Assembly: GCA_947175295.1 (NCBI GenBank)
Contig: CAMWMK010000032.1
Coordinates: 1 to 34,140 of the forward strand
Reading direction: 5' to 3'
DNA length: 34,140 nt
Source of the DNA: an uncultured Porphyromonadaceae bacterium
GTDB taxonomy: Bacteria; Bacteroidota; Bacteroidia; Bacteroidales; Muribaculaceae
Below are positions 24,384 through 32,629 of the stretch, piece by piece. The first letter of the stretch is position 1. Every line of letters starts with the position of its first letter. The position numbers and the translations under genes are program-made. Below the pieces are notes generated by a model. That model was not told where the DNA came from and made no database searches. It saw only the letters and a list, made by a program, of their open reading frames with translations.

Positions 24384-24417
24384 CCCAATTCCTTTTCTTT
24401 AGGAATTGGGCCTTTTC
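24384..24417 (+). terminator. rpsO intrinsic terminator
   Basis: CCCAATTCCT (24384-24393) and AGGAATTGGG (24401-24410) form a 10-bp stem with a 7-base loop, followed by CCTTTT. It starts 29 bases past the rpsO stop codon. Confidence 0.85.
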
Positions 24418-24470
24418 ATTGTAATTGTCATCAAAACCATTACAAAAACAGAGCCCCATTTCCCCGCGTC

Positions 24471-24507
24471 AATGAATTATGAATTATGCATTATGAATTA
24501 TGCATTG
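24471..24507. repeat. family A repeat overlapping the VanZ-like start
   Basis: Units of GAATTATGCATTAT run up to and across the start codon of the VanZ-like gene; the codons for Met-His lie inside the repeat. Confidence 0.75.
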
Positions 24508-24913
24508 GTTTAAATCCCTCCTCGACAAGCTGCCCCCGTGGACGCTGACGATAGTCTGCTTCCTCGCCATATGCTGGCTCACGCTGGCACCCCATCCACT
24601 TCCCGACAACGACATCCCTCTCTTCCCGGGCGCTGACAAACTTGTACACGCCATAATGTTCGGCGGATTCACACTCTGCATCATCCTCGACTGGAACCGC
24701 CGACACGGCTGGCCGGCCGACATCGGTAAGGGCGACTGGTATGCCCCCGACTTCGCATCCGCATTCGGAATCGTCACGGAAATCCTGCAGAAGGAGATGC
24801 ATGCCGGACGCTCCGGCGATGTCTGGGACCTCGTGGCCGACGTCACGGGTGCATTCCTCGTATGCGGTGGCTGGTGCATCTTTAAGCTCAAACAGCAACA
24901 AAAACAAAAATAG
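24500..24913 (+). CDS. VanZ-like membrane protein
   Basis: 137 residues with three or four hydrophobic segments (about 15-33, 48-64, 112-130). The PGADKLVHAIMFGGFTL motif is that of VanZ-like proteins, whose role outside glycopeptide resistance is unknown, so no resistance is implied. The start codon lies inside a dispersed repeat; no better start is visible because the next Met is in the middle of the protein. It is followed 13 bases later by the fucosidase gene and is probably the first gene of the plus-strand unit. Confidence 0.8.
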   Translation: MHWFKSLLDKLPPWTLTIVCFLAICWLTLAPHPLPDNDIPLFPGADKLVHAIMFGGFTLCIILDWNRRHGWPADIGKGDWYAPDFASAFGIVTEILQKEMHAGRSGDVWDLVADVTGAFLVCGGWCIFKLKQQQKQK

Positions 24914-24926
24914 ACCCGTATCACTC

Positions 24927-26240
24927 ATGAAAAGACTCATACTCGCCATAGCCGCGGCCCTCTCACTTGGAGCCAACGCAAAGGCCGCCGACACAAAGGC
25001 ATACGTGCCCTCACCTGAAATCATGCAGGCCCGGAAGGAATTCGCCGACTCTCGCTTCGGAATATTCCTCCATTGGGGCATCTACAGCATGATGGGCCAG
25101 GGGGAATGGTATCTCAACTATGGCCCCGACGCCCGGGAATACGCCAAGGCCGCTTCGGGATTCTACCCCTCTAAATTCAACGCCCACGACTGGGTGAAGG
25201 CCATCAAGGACTCCGGGGCGAAATACATATGCCTCACATCAAGACACCACGACGGATTCTCGATGTGGGACACCGATCAGAGCGACTACAACATCGTCGA
25301 CGCCACTCCCTTCGGACGCGACATCATCAAGGAGATAGCCGACGAATGCAAGGCGCAGGGCATAAAGCTCCATCTATACTACTCCCACATAGACTGGACA
25401 CGCGACGACTACCCCCAGGGACGCACAGGCCACGACACCGGACGCGACCCCTCGAAGGCCGACTGGCCCCACTACTACGACTTCATGAACGCGCAGCTCA
25501 CCGAACTGCTAACGCGCTACGGCGACATCGGCGCGATATGGTTTGACGGATGGTGGGACCACGACGAAGACGCCACCCCCTTCGACTGGCAGCTCCCGGA
25601 GCAATACGCCATGATCCACCGCCTCCAGCCATCATGCCTCGTAGGCAACAACCACCACCAGTCACCCTTCCCCGGCGAGGACATACAGATATTCGAACGC
25701 GACATACCCGGGCAGAACACCGCCGGACTCTCAGGCCAGGAGATCTCCCGCCTGCCGCTCGAGACATGCCAGACCATGAACGGAATGTGGGGCTACAAGA
25801 TAATGGACCAGAACTACAAGGACACCCCGACGCTGATACGCTACCTCGTTGGCACCGCCGGAATGGGCGCCAACCTCCTGCTCAACATTGGCCCGCAGCC
25901 CAACGGAGAGCTCCCCGAAACGGCCCTGGAGCGCCTCAAGGAGATGGGCGAATGGATGGAACGCTATGGAGAGACAATCTACGCTACCGAAGGCAGCGAC
26001 TTCCCGGCACAGACATGGGGCACCTCAACCCGTAAGGGCGACAGACTCTTCGCCCACATAATGACCCCGGAATCAAGACACATCTTCGTGCCTACCACCG
26101 CCAAGGTGAAGGGCGCCAAGGAGTTCGGCACCGACAGGAAAGTGAAGTTCTCCAAAGTGGCCGACGGCGTGATCCTCGAGCTCGACGCCCTCCCCGAAGG
26201 CCCGGACCATATAGTGGAACTCGACGCTCCACTGCGATAA
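24927..26240 (+). CDS. GH29 alpha-L-fucosidase
   Basis: 437 residues from MKRLILAIAAALSLGANAKA, a clear signal peptide; earlier in-frame Met codons fall inside the VanZ-like gene and are rejected. GH29 features appear in order: FGIFLHWGIYSMMGQGEWY (44-62), TSRHHDGFSMWDT (104-116) and IWFDGWWD, in which Asp207 is the expected nucleophile of this retaining enzyme. GMGANLLLNIGPQPNGELP closes the barrel. It should release fucose from host or dietary glycans in the periplasm. The chain lacks an extra carbohydrate-binding module. It is in a tight run with the VanZ-like and cutC genes. Confidence 0.95.
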   Translation: MKRLILAIAAALSLGANAKAADTKAYVPSPEIMQARKEFADSRFGIFLHWGIYSMMGQGEWYLNYGPDAREYAKAASGFYPSKFNAHDWVKAIKDSGAKYICLTSRHHDGFSMWDTDQSDYNIVDATPFGRDIIKEIADECKAQGIKLHLYYSHIDWTRDDYPQGRTGHDTGRDPSKADWPHYYDFMNAQLTELLTRYGDIGAIWFDGWWDHDEDATPFDWQLPEQYAMIHRLQPSCLVGNNHHQSPFPGEDIQIFERDIPGQNTAGLSGQEISRLPLETCQTMNGMWGYKIMDQNYKDTPTLIRYLVGTAGMGANLLLNIGPQPNGELPETALERLKEMGEWMERYGETIYATEGSDFPAQTWGTSTRKGDRLFAHIMTPESRHIFVPTTAKVKGAKEFGTDRKVKFSKVADGVILELDALPEGPDHIVELDAPLR

Positions 26241-26247
26241 AAAAACG

Positions 26248-27024
26248 ATGACAATGACGACAACGATGAAACCTATCAATAAGACGAAAACCATCCTCGA
26301 GATCTGCGCCGCCGACATCGACAGCGCCTATGCGGCAGCTCGGGGAGGGGCCGACCGCATCGAACTCTGCTGCGCCCTGGGCGAAGGGGGACTGACCCCC
26401 TCGGCCGGAACGATAGAGGAGGCCCTGACCCTCCCCGAGATAAAGGTCAACGTACTCATACGTCCCCGTGCGGGCGATTTCGTATATTCCGAGGCGGAAC
26501 TGCGCGTAATGCTCCGCAACATCGAGACCTGCAGAAAGCTGGGGGTAAACGGCGTGGTCTTCGGCGTCCTCAGGCCCGACGGAGATATCGACCTGTCGGC
26601 CTGCTCCAGGCTGGCGAAGGCGGCCGAAGGGATGCACATGACTTTCCACAGGGCCTTCGACATGTGCCGCAATCCACGCAAGGCCGTCGGGGATATACTG
26701 GAACTGGGCTTCGACCGTATCCTGACATCCGGCCAGGAGGTGTCGGCGATGGCCGGAGCCGCGTTCATACGCGAGCTCCAACTGGAATTTCCGGAGATGA
26801 CGTTCATCGCCGCCGGAGGTGTGATCCCGAGCAATGTCTCCGAGATCGTAGCCTTGTCGGGAGTAAGGGAGATCCATGCCTCAGCCAAGAAATCGGTGGA
26901 GTCTTCGATGACATTCCGCCGCATGAGCGTCAGCATGGGAAAGACAGGAATCGACGAATACATACGCCAGACGAGCGACATCGAGAAGATACGCCAGATA
27001 GCCACTAAACTGAAAACGACATGA
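26248..27024 (+). CDS. cutC: CutC family protein (copper homeostasis)
   Basis: 258 residues, a TIM-barrel protein of the CutC family. Family motifs include ILEICAADIDSAYAAARGGA, DRIELCCALGEGGLTPS, VLIRPRAGDF and MTFHRAFDMCRNP. Named for copper tolerance in E. coli, but its biochemical role is not settled. The start at 26248 is 7 bases after the fucosidase stop; a Met at 26266 is possible and would drop a Thr-rich tail. It overlaps the next gene by four bases (ATGA). Confidence 0.93.
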   Translation: MTMTTTMKPINKTKTILEICAADIDSAYAAARGGADRIELCCALGEGGLTPSAGTIEEALTLPEIKVNVLIRPRAGDFVYSEAELRVMLRNIETCRKLGVNGVVFGVLRPDGDIDLSACSRLAKAAEGMHMTFHRAFDMCRNPRKAVGDILELGFDRILTSGQEVSAMAGAAFIRELQLEFPEMTFIAAGGVIPSNVSEIVALSGVREIHASAKKSVESSMTFRRMSVSMGKTGIDEYIRQTSDIEKIRQIATKLKTT

Positions 27025-29564
27025 AGACCTTTACCGGATACATTCCCCTCTTGCTGCTCTCAGCAGCCACACTCCCCTCTTCAGCCGAAATGCCGGCTTC
27101 CCTTTCCGATGAGCAGCGCGAGGCGCTTGAGATGCTCTACGCCTACATGCCGCTTCCCGACAGCACCGACCGACCGACAGACTTCTATCTCGAATATGTG
27201 GTGGATCCGGCCCTCAGGGCGCGCGCCGAGATGCCGTGGGGCACTATGGTAAGCGATACGCTATTCCGCCACTTCGTGCTACCGCTGCGCGTCAACAACG
27301 AACCCCTCGACCGCCACCGCCCGCAGTTCTACGAGCAACTGAAAGAGAGGGTGAAAGGATTGTCGATGAAAGACGCGATACTGGAAGTGAACCATTGGTG
27401 TCATGAAAAGGCCTCCTATCAGCCATCCGACGGCCGCACCCGTTCGCCTCAGCAGACCGTAGGCTCGGCCATAGGGCGATGCGGCGAGGAGTCTACCCTG
27501 ACCGTGGCCGCGCTGCGCTCGGTGGGGATTCCGGCCCGCCAGGTCTACACTCCGCGCTGGGCGCATACCGACGACAACCACGCCTGGGTGGAGGCTTGGG
27601 CCGACGGCGAGTGGCACTTCCTCGGTGCGTGCGAACCGGAACCGGTGCTCGACCTCGGATGGTTCAATGCCCCTGCTTCGCGCGGAATGCTGATGCATGC
27701 ACGCGTCTTCGGAGACTACAACGGCGCCGAAGAACGCCTCGAGGAGATCGACGGCACTACTTTCATCAACGTCACCGACAACTACGCCCCCGTAGACACG
27801 ATAACCATACAGGCCATCTACCCCGACGGATCTCCGGCCAAAGACGCCAAGGCTTCTTTCCGCCTCTACAACTACGCCGAATTCTATCCCATAGCTGAAA
27901 AGACCACCGACGCGCAGGGTAAGGCGTCGCTCGTAGCCGGACTCGGCGACCTTCTGCTCTGGGTCAGCGACGGCGAGAGATTCGGTCTACGGAAAGGCTC
28001 CGTAGGCTCCGACCGAAGCGTGAGCGTAGTCCTCGACCACAACGCCGCCACTCCTTTTGAGATGGACCTCGACATCACTCCCCCTGCCGGACGCAACGCG
28101 GAAGTGGCCGTCAGCGACGCGCAGCGAAGAGCCAACGACCGTCTGCTGCAGCGCGAAGACTCCATACGAGGCGCGTATATGGCCACTTTCTGTTCCGACG
28201 AAGAGGCGGCCCGCATAGCCAGCCTGCTTGAAGTGGACGCCGACCGCCTCCTCCCCCTCATGAGGAAGGCGAGGGGCAATCATTCCGCGCTGACGGGATT
28301 TCTGAGAAGCCTTCCGGCCGCCGACCGCGGGAAAGGGCTCCTGCTGCTTGAATCGCTTACGGAGAAGGACCTTTCCGACGTGGGCCGTGAGGTGCTCGAC
28401 GACCATATATCTGCCCTTGATTTCGATTCCGGCGAGCTTTTCGGCCCTTACGTGATGTCGCCACGCATAGCCGACGAGGAACTGACGCCCTTCCGCAGCT
28501 TCTTCCTCCGCAATGTGCCGGAGGCGCAGGCGGCCGCCTTCAGGGCCAACCCCGCGCTATGGGCCGAATGGGTGGGAGACAACATCGATGCGTCGCTGAC
28601 ATGGTATCCCGAACAGATCACCATGAGTCCGGAGGCCGTATGGCGTCTGCGTCAGACCTCTACCCTCTCGCGCGACGTGTTCTTCACGGCCGGAGCCCGC
28701 AGTTTCGGCATTCCGGCGCGTATCGATCCGGTGACGGGAAAGACGCAATGGGCCGATGCCGGTGGCGAATGGCGGGATGTGTCGTTTGGAGCTAATGACG
28801 CTCCCGTTCAGGCCGCCAACGGGCAGGGAACGCTCACCCTTGACTATGAAGCCTCCCCCGTGGTGCCCGATCCGAAATACTATACCCACTTCACTCTCTC
28901 GAAGATTGAAGGCGGCGAACCGCAGCTGCTCAACTATCCCGACTTCGATCCCCTTTCCGGGAATTTCGGCAAGGGGGAGCGTCTGGACGCCGGGACATAT
29001 CTGCTGACCACAGGACAGCGCATGGCCGACGGCGGAGTGCTGGCCCGACTCGAAACCATCGTGGTTGGCCCGGAGGGAGCCGCCTCTACGCTGACCCTAC
29101 GCCACGACGACGCGAAGGTGCAGGTGATCGGATCGTTCGACTCCGAAAGCAGGTTTCTTCCCAATGGCGCTGAGAGCCTCGCCTCGCTGCTTTCGGCCAC
29201 CGGACGGGGATACTATACCATCGTGCTGCTTAAGCCCAACCACGAGCCTTCCAACCACATCCTGCGCGACCTCGCGGAGGCCGCGGCACAGCTCGACGCC
29301 GCAGGGCGCCCAATCGTGGTGCTCACGGAGGGCGACGGATTCGATATCGACCTGAAGGACTTCCCCCAGCTTCCGCAGTGCGCCATCCTCGGCAGTGACC
29401 CCGACGGCTCGATACTCGCCGGAGCGCTTGAAGGGGTCAACCTCCCGGCCGGCGACCTCCCGGTGATCCTCGTGGCCGACACCTTCAACCGTGTGGTATT
29501 CGCCTCGCAGGGCTACACCATCGGCATCGGCGACCGCCTCGCCTCACTCCTCCGCCGCCTCTGA
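27021..29564 (+). CDS. secreted transglutaminase-like domain protein
   Basis: 847 residues with a signal peptide (about 1-22). The transglutaminase-like core spans about 110-210, with Cys154 (GRCGEESTL) and His187 (DDNHAWVEAW). The expected third position falls in LGACEPEP, as in other Bacteroidetes members, where the acidic residue is Glu rather than Asp. The rest is a series of beta-rich segments (for example VDTITIQAIYPDGSPAKDA, an Ig/CNA-B-like stretch). In this family the core acts as a peptidase or peptide-crosslinking fold; the substrate is not known. It is translationally coupled to cutC, although the two have no obvious shared job. Confidence 0.85.
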   Translation: MKTFTGYIPLLLLSAATLPSSAEMPASLSDEQREALEMLYAYMPLPDSTDRPTDFYLEYVVDPALRARAEMPWGTMVSDTLFRHFVLPLRVNNEPLDRHRPQFYEQLKERVKGLSMKDAILEVNHWCHEKASYQPSDGRTRSPQQTVGSAIGRCGEESTLTVAALRSVGIPARQVYTPRWAHTDDNHAWVEAWADGEWHFLGACEPEPVLDLGWFNAPASRGMLMHARVFGDYNGAEERLEEIDGTTFINVTDNYAPVDTITIQAIYPDGSPAKDAKASFRLYNYAEFYPIAEKTTDAQGKASLVAGLGDLLLWVSDGERFGLRKGSVGSDRSVSVVLDHNAATPFEMDLDITPPAGRNAEVAVSDAQRRANDRLLQREDSIRGAYMATFCSDEEAARIASLLEVDADRLLPLMRKARGNHSALTGFLRSLPAADRGKGLLLLESLTEKDLSDVGREVLDDHISALDFDSGELFGPYVMSPRIADEELTPFRSFFLRNVPEAQAAAFRANPALWAEWVGDNIDASLTWYPEQITMSPEAVWRLRQTSTLSRDVFFTAGARSFGIPARIDPVTGKTQWADAGGEWRDVSFGANDAPVQAANGQGTLTLDYEASPVVPDPKYYTHFTLSKIEGGEPQLLNYPDFDPLSGNFGKGERLDAGTYLLTTGQRMADGGVLARLETIVVGPEGAASTLTLRHDDAKVQVIGSFDSESRFLPNGAESLASLLSATGRGYYTIVLLKPNHEPSNHILRDLAEAAAQLDAAGRPIVVLTEGDGFDIDLKDFPQLPQCAILGSDPDGSILAGALEGVNLPAGDLPVILVADTFNRVVFASQGYTIGIGDRLASLLRRL

Positions 29565-29580
29565 CCCAGCCGCAAACAAA

Positions 29581-29644
29581 AAAATTTCAGCTGAAATCCA
29601 GCGACAGATAATTATGCATTATGCATTGTGAATTGTGAATTATT
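29581..29644 (+). repeat. family A repeat with conserved leader block upstream of tex
   Basis: A block beginning TTTCAGCTGAAAT (palindrome TTTCAGCTGAAA) and continuing CAGCGACAGATAATTATG is followed by GCATTATG-type repeats up to 4 bases before the tex ATG. Nearly the same block, in the same orientation relative to the gene, precedes the GH92 gene (2444-2480). Confidence 0.75.
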
Positions 29645-31804
29645 ATGGATAAGGACGATATAATAATAAAGGGGGTGGCGGCGAAGACCGGCCTCCCGGA
29701 GAAATATGTGGCGGCCGTCATAAAGCTGCTCGACGAGGGGGCTACCGTCCCCTTCATCAGCCGATACCGCAAGGAGCTGACCGGAAGCATGGACGAAGTG
29801 GCTGTGCGGGCCGTGGAGGCCGCGCTGAAGGCTCAGCGCGAACTGGAGGCGCGCCGCGACTTCATACGCGAAGCCATCTCCAATGCCGGTGCTCTCGACG
29901 CAAAGACGGCCGAGACCCTCGACAAGGCCACCACCATGACCGAGCTGGAAGACGTCTACGCCCCCTACAAACCGAAGAAGCGCACCCGCGCCACCATAGC
30001 CCGCGAGAAAGGACTCGAACCCCTCGCCAAACTGCTCATGACCGGGCGACCGGAAGATCTCGCCGAAGCAGCCGCGCGATACGTAGGGAAACACGATGTG
30101 AAGGATGCCGCCGAGGCCCTATCCGGAGCCTCCGACATCATAGCGGAATGGGCTTCCGAATCGCCCCGCCTGCGCAACATCACCCGAAACCACTACCAGC
30201 GCACCGCTACCCTGGCATGCACCCCCGCCAAAGGAAAGGATGAGGACCTTAAAGGCTCTCAGTTCGCACAATACGCCGACTTCAGCCAAAGCGTAAGGCG
30301 TATGCCTTCCCATCAGTATCTCGCGCTCCGCAGGGCGGAATCGGAGGGTCTGGTGAAGGTGAAATACGAACTGCCCGAGAAGGGTGCCGAACTGCGCGAC
30401 CGACTCATCGACAATTTCGGCCCCCGCTACGCCTCTAAGGAGTGCGCCCGCATCCTGGATTCTGCCGTGGAGGACGCTGCGAAGCGATTGCTGCAGCCTT
30501 CGGTGGAGACGGAAGTCTCGGCGTCGCTCAAGGAGGAGGCCGACAAGGTGGCCATCGACATCTTCGCCGGAAACCTCCGCCAGCTCCTGCTCGGCGCCCC
30601 GCTGAAGGGACACCGCATTCTGGCCATCGACCCCGGCTACAGGACGGGATGCAAGGTGGTCGCGCTCGACCAGCAGGGCAACCTGCTCGACGACTCTGTG
30701 ATATACCCGGTGCCTCCGCGCAACGACTTCGCCGGTGCACACCGCACGATAGAAAGCCTGATAAAGAAGCACCGTCTCGACACCGTGGCCATCGGCAACG
30801 GCACAGCCTCGCGCGAGACGGAGAAATTCGTGAAGGGAAGTGGTCTGCTACCCGAGAAAGCGGTATACGTGGTCAGCGAGAACGGCGCGTCGGTGTATTC
30901 GGCCTCCGATGTGGCGCGCAAGGAGTTTCCCGATAAAGACGTGACGGTGCGCGGTGCCGTCTCAATCGGCCGCCGACTCATCGATCCGCTCGCCGAACTC
31001 GTGAAGATCGACCCCAAGTCGATAGGCGTAGGGCAGTATCAGCACGATGTAGACCAGGCAAAACTAAAGGATATGCTCGACTATACGGTGATGAGCTGCG
31101 TCAATGCCGTGGGAGTGGACGTCAACACCGCCAGCGAGCAGCTTCTATCCTACGTCTCCGGCATCGGACCCGCGCTTGCCAAGAACATAGTGGCCTACCG
31201 CGCGGCAAACGGCGATTTCCGCACCCGCAAGGAGCTGAAGAAAGTGCCCCGCCTCGGCGACAAGGCCTTCGAACTCAGCGCCGGATTCCTACGCATCCCC
31301 GGAGGCGACGAACCCCTCGACAACACCGGCATCCACCCCGAGAGCTACGCGCTCGTAAAGGAGATGGCCAAAAGCATCGGAAAAGACGTGAAGGAACTTC
31401 CCGCTAAGGGGGAACTGCTCGACAGCATCGACGTGAAAGGGCTGGCAGCCAAAGGAATCGGCGGACTTGAGACCATGACCGACATCATTGCCGAACTGAA
31501 GAAACCGGGCCGCGACCCGCGCACCGACGACGACAACGAGGCATTCACCCCCGGAGTGGAGGATTTCGACTCGCTGACGGAAGGAATGACTCTTCCCGGC
31601 ATCGTCAACAACATCACCGCCTTCGGAGCATTCGTTGACTTAGGTATAAAGGAAAACGGCCTCCTCCATATCTCGCGGATATCGAAGAGGCGCATATCGT
31701 CGGTAGGGGAAGTGCTCAAGCTCGGCCAGCGCATCGAGGTGAAGGTCATCGACATCGACCGCCCCCGCAAGCGCATCTCCCTCGAGCTAATTCATAATTC
31801 ATAA
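29645..31804 (+). CDS. tex: Tex-family S1 RNA-binding protein
   Basis: 719 residues. The N-terminal Tex helical domain includes ATVPFISRYRKELTGSMDE. A RuvC-like YqgF domain (about 320-450) has ILAIDPGYRTGCKVV and IGNGTASRETEKFV. A helix-hairpin-helix pair follows (about 490-560: NTASEQLLSYVSGIGPALAK), and the C-terminal S1 domain (about 640-715) has GMTLPGIVNNITAFGAFVDL. The family binds RNA and acts in transcription and translation control. The last residues, IHNS, and the stop codon come from a dispersed repeat, so the natural C-terminus has been altered slightly. Confidence 0.96.
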   Translation: MDKDDIIIKGVAAKTGLPEKYVAAVIKLLDEGATVPFISRYRKELTGSMDEVAVRAVEAALKAQRELEARRDFIREAISNAGALDAKTAETLDKATTMTELEDVYAPYKPKKRTRATIAREKGLEPLAKLLMTGRPEDLAEAAARYVGKHDVKDAAEALSGASDIIAEWASESPRLRNITRNHYQRTATLACTPAKGKDEDLKGSQFAQYADFSQSVRRMPSHQYLALRRAESEGLVKVKYELPEKGAELRDRLIDNFGPRYASKECARILDSAVEDAAKRLLQPSVETEVSASLKEEADKVAIDIFAGNLRQLLLGAPLKGHRILAIDPGYRTGCKVVALDQQGNLLDDSVIYPVPPRNDFAGAHRTIESLIKKHRLDTVAIGNGTASRETEKFVKGSGLLPEKAVYVVSENGASVYSASDVARKEFPDKDVTVRGAVSIGRRLIDPLAELVKIDPKSIGVGQYQHDVDQAKLKDMLDYTVMSCVNAVGVDVNTASEQLLSYVSGIGPALAKNIVAYRAANGDFRTRKELKKVPRLGDKAFELSAGFLRIPGGDEPLDNTGIHPESYALVKEMAKSIGKDVKELPAKGELLDSIDVKGLAAKGIGGLETMTDIIAELKKPGRDPRTDDDNEAFTPGVEDFDSLTEGMTLPGIVNNITAFGAFVDLGIKENGLLHISRISKRRISSVGEVLKLGQRIEVKVIDIDRPRKRISLELIHNS

Positions 31805-31938
31805 TGCCCAATACCCAATTCATAATGCATAATTCATAATGCATAATGCTCAATTCATAATGCCCAATACCTGATTACTGCGTAGCCTGATTATGCATTA
31901 TGAATTATGCATTAAGAAGAATTATGCATTATGAATTA
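31793..31938. repeat. family A repeat array between tex and the sirtuin gene
   Basis: Left half (31793-31871): units of ATTCATAATGCATA, including two copies of ATTCATAATGCCCAATACC at 31797 and 31853. Right half (31889-31938): the complementary ATTATGCATTATGAATT units. GCGTAGCC lies between them (31880-31887). The halves can form a large hairpin. The array supplies the end of tex and touches the sirtuin stop codon. Since the two genes converge, it may act as a two-way terminator. Confidence 0.8.
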
Positions 31939-32628
31939 AGAAAGAAGCCGTGCCAGAGTCTGCACTCCCTTGGTGGCCGGCTCGGGAATGACCGTAAGGT
32001 CCGGAATATCAGGCGTTGAGGCCGGGTTGGGGTCGATGTAATAGATCGGCACTCCCGGCCTCACGTAGTAGATGAGGCTTGCCGCGGGATAGACGGCGAG
32101 GCTCGTGCCGATGACGCAGAAGATATCAGCCTCATGCGCCAGCTGCGCGGCCTTCTCGATGTTTGGCACCGCCTCCTGGAAGAAGACGATGTGCGGACGC
32201 ATCGGGTCGCCGTTGGCTCCGCGTGTAGCCGGAGTCGTATCGAGGTTGTCGGGCGTGAGCGTCTCTACATACTCCGGATGCGTGATGGAGCGTATCTTCA
32301 TCAGTTCCCCGTGGAGATGAAGGATGTTTTTCGATCCCGCGCGTTCGTGCAGGTCATCTACGTTCTGCGTGATGATGTAGACGTCGTAGTCCTTCTCCAA
32401 CTCCACGAGGGCACGGTGGGCGGCGTTGGGCTCCGCCTTCAGCAGATCGTGGCGCCGCTGGTTGTAGAACTGATGTACGAGTTCCGGATTGCGGCGGAAA
32501 CCATCGGCCGAAGCCACATCCATCACGGGATAGTTCTCCCATAGGCCCCCCGCATCGCGGAAGGTCCTGATGCCAGACTCGGCGCTGATGCCGGCCCCGG
32601 TGCTTATCACTAACTTCTTCTTGCTCAT
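31936..32628 (-). CDS. cobB: SIR2-family NAD-dependent protein deacylase
   Basis: 230 residues, a compact sirtuin. NAD-binding motifs: STGAGISAESGIRTFRD (9-25), TQNVDDLHERAGS and catalytic His in LHLHGE. YNQR (residue 55 region) matches the Tyr-x-x-Arg motif of desuccinylase/demalonylase (SIRT5/CobB-type) sirtuins. The four zinc-binding cysteines are missing: the stretch after LHGELMKIRS has no cysteine, and the only Cys is in DIFCVIGTS. It lies 1 base after the der stop and is probably cotranscribed with der and era. Confidence 0.93.
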   Translation of the reverse strand: MSKKKLVISTGAGISAESGIRTFRDAGGLWENYPVMDVASADGFRRNPELVHQFYNQRRHDLLKAEPNAAHRALVELEKDYDVYIITQNVDDLHERAGSKNILHLHGELMKIRSITHPEYVETLTPDNLDTTPATRGANGDPMRPHIVFFQEAVPNIEKAAQLAHEADIFCVIGTSLAVYPAASLIYYVRPGVPIYYIDPNPASTPDIPDLTVIPEPATKGVQTLARLLS

Positions 32629-32629
32629 A

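Noticed and set aside
24500..24913. Glycopeptide resistance gene
   Set aside because: The protein is VanZ-like, but no vanA, vanH or vanX gene is nearby. VanZ-like proteins are widespread with other, unknown roles.
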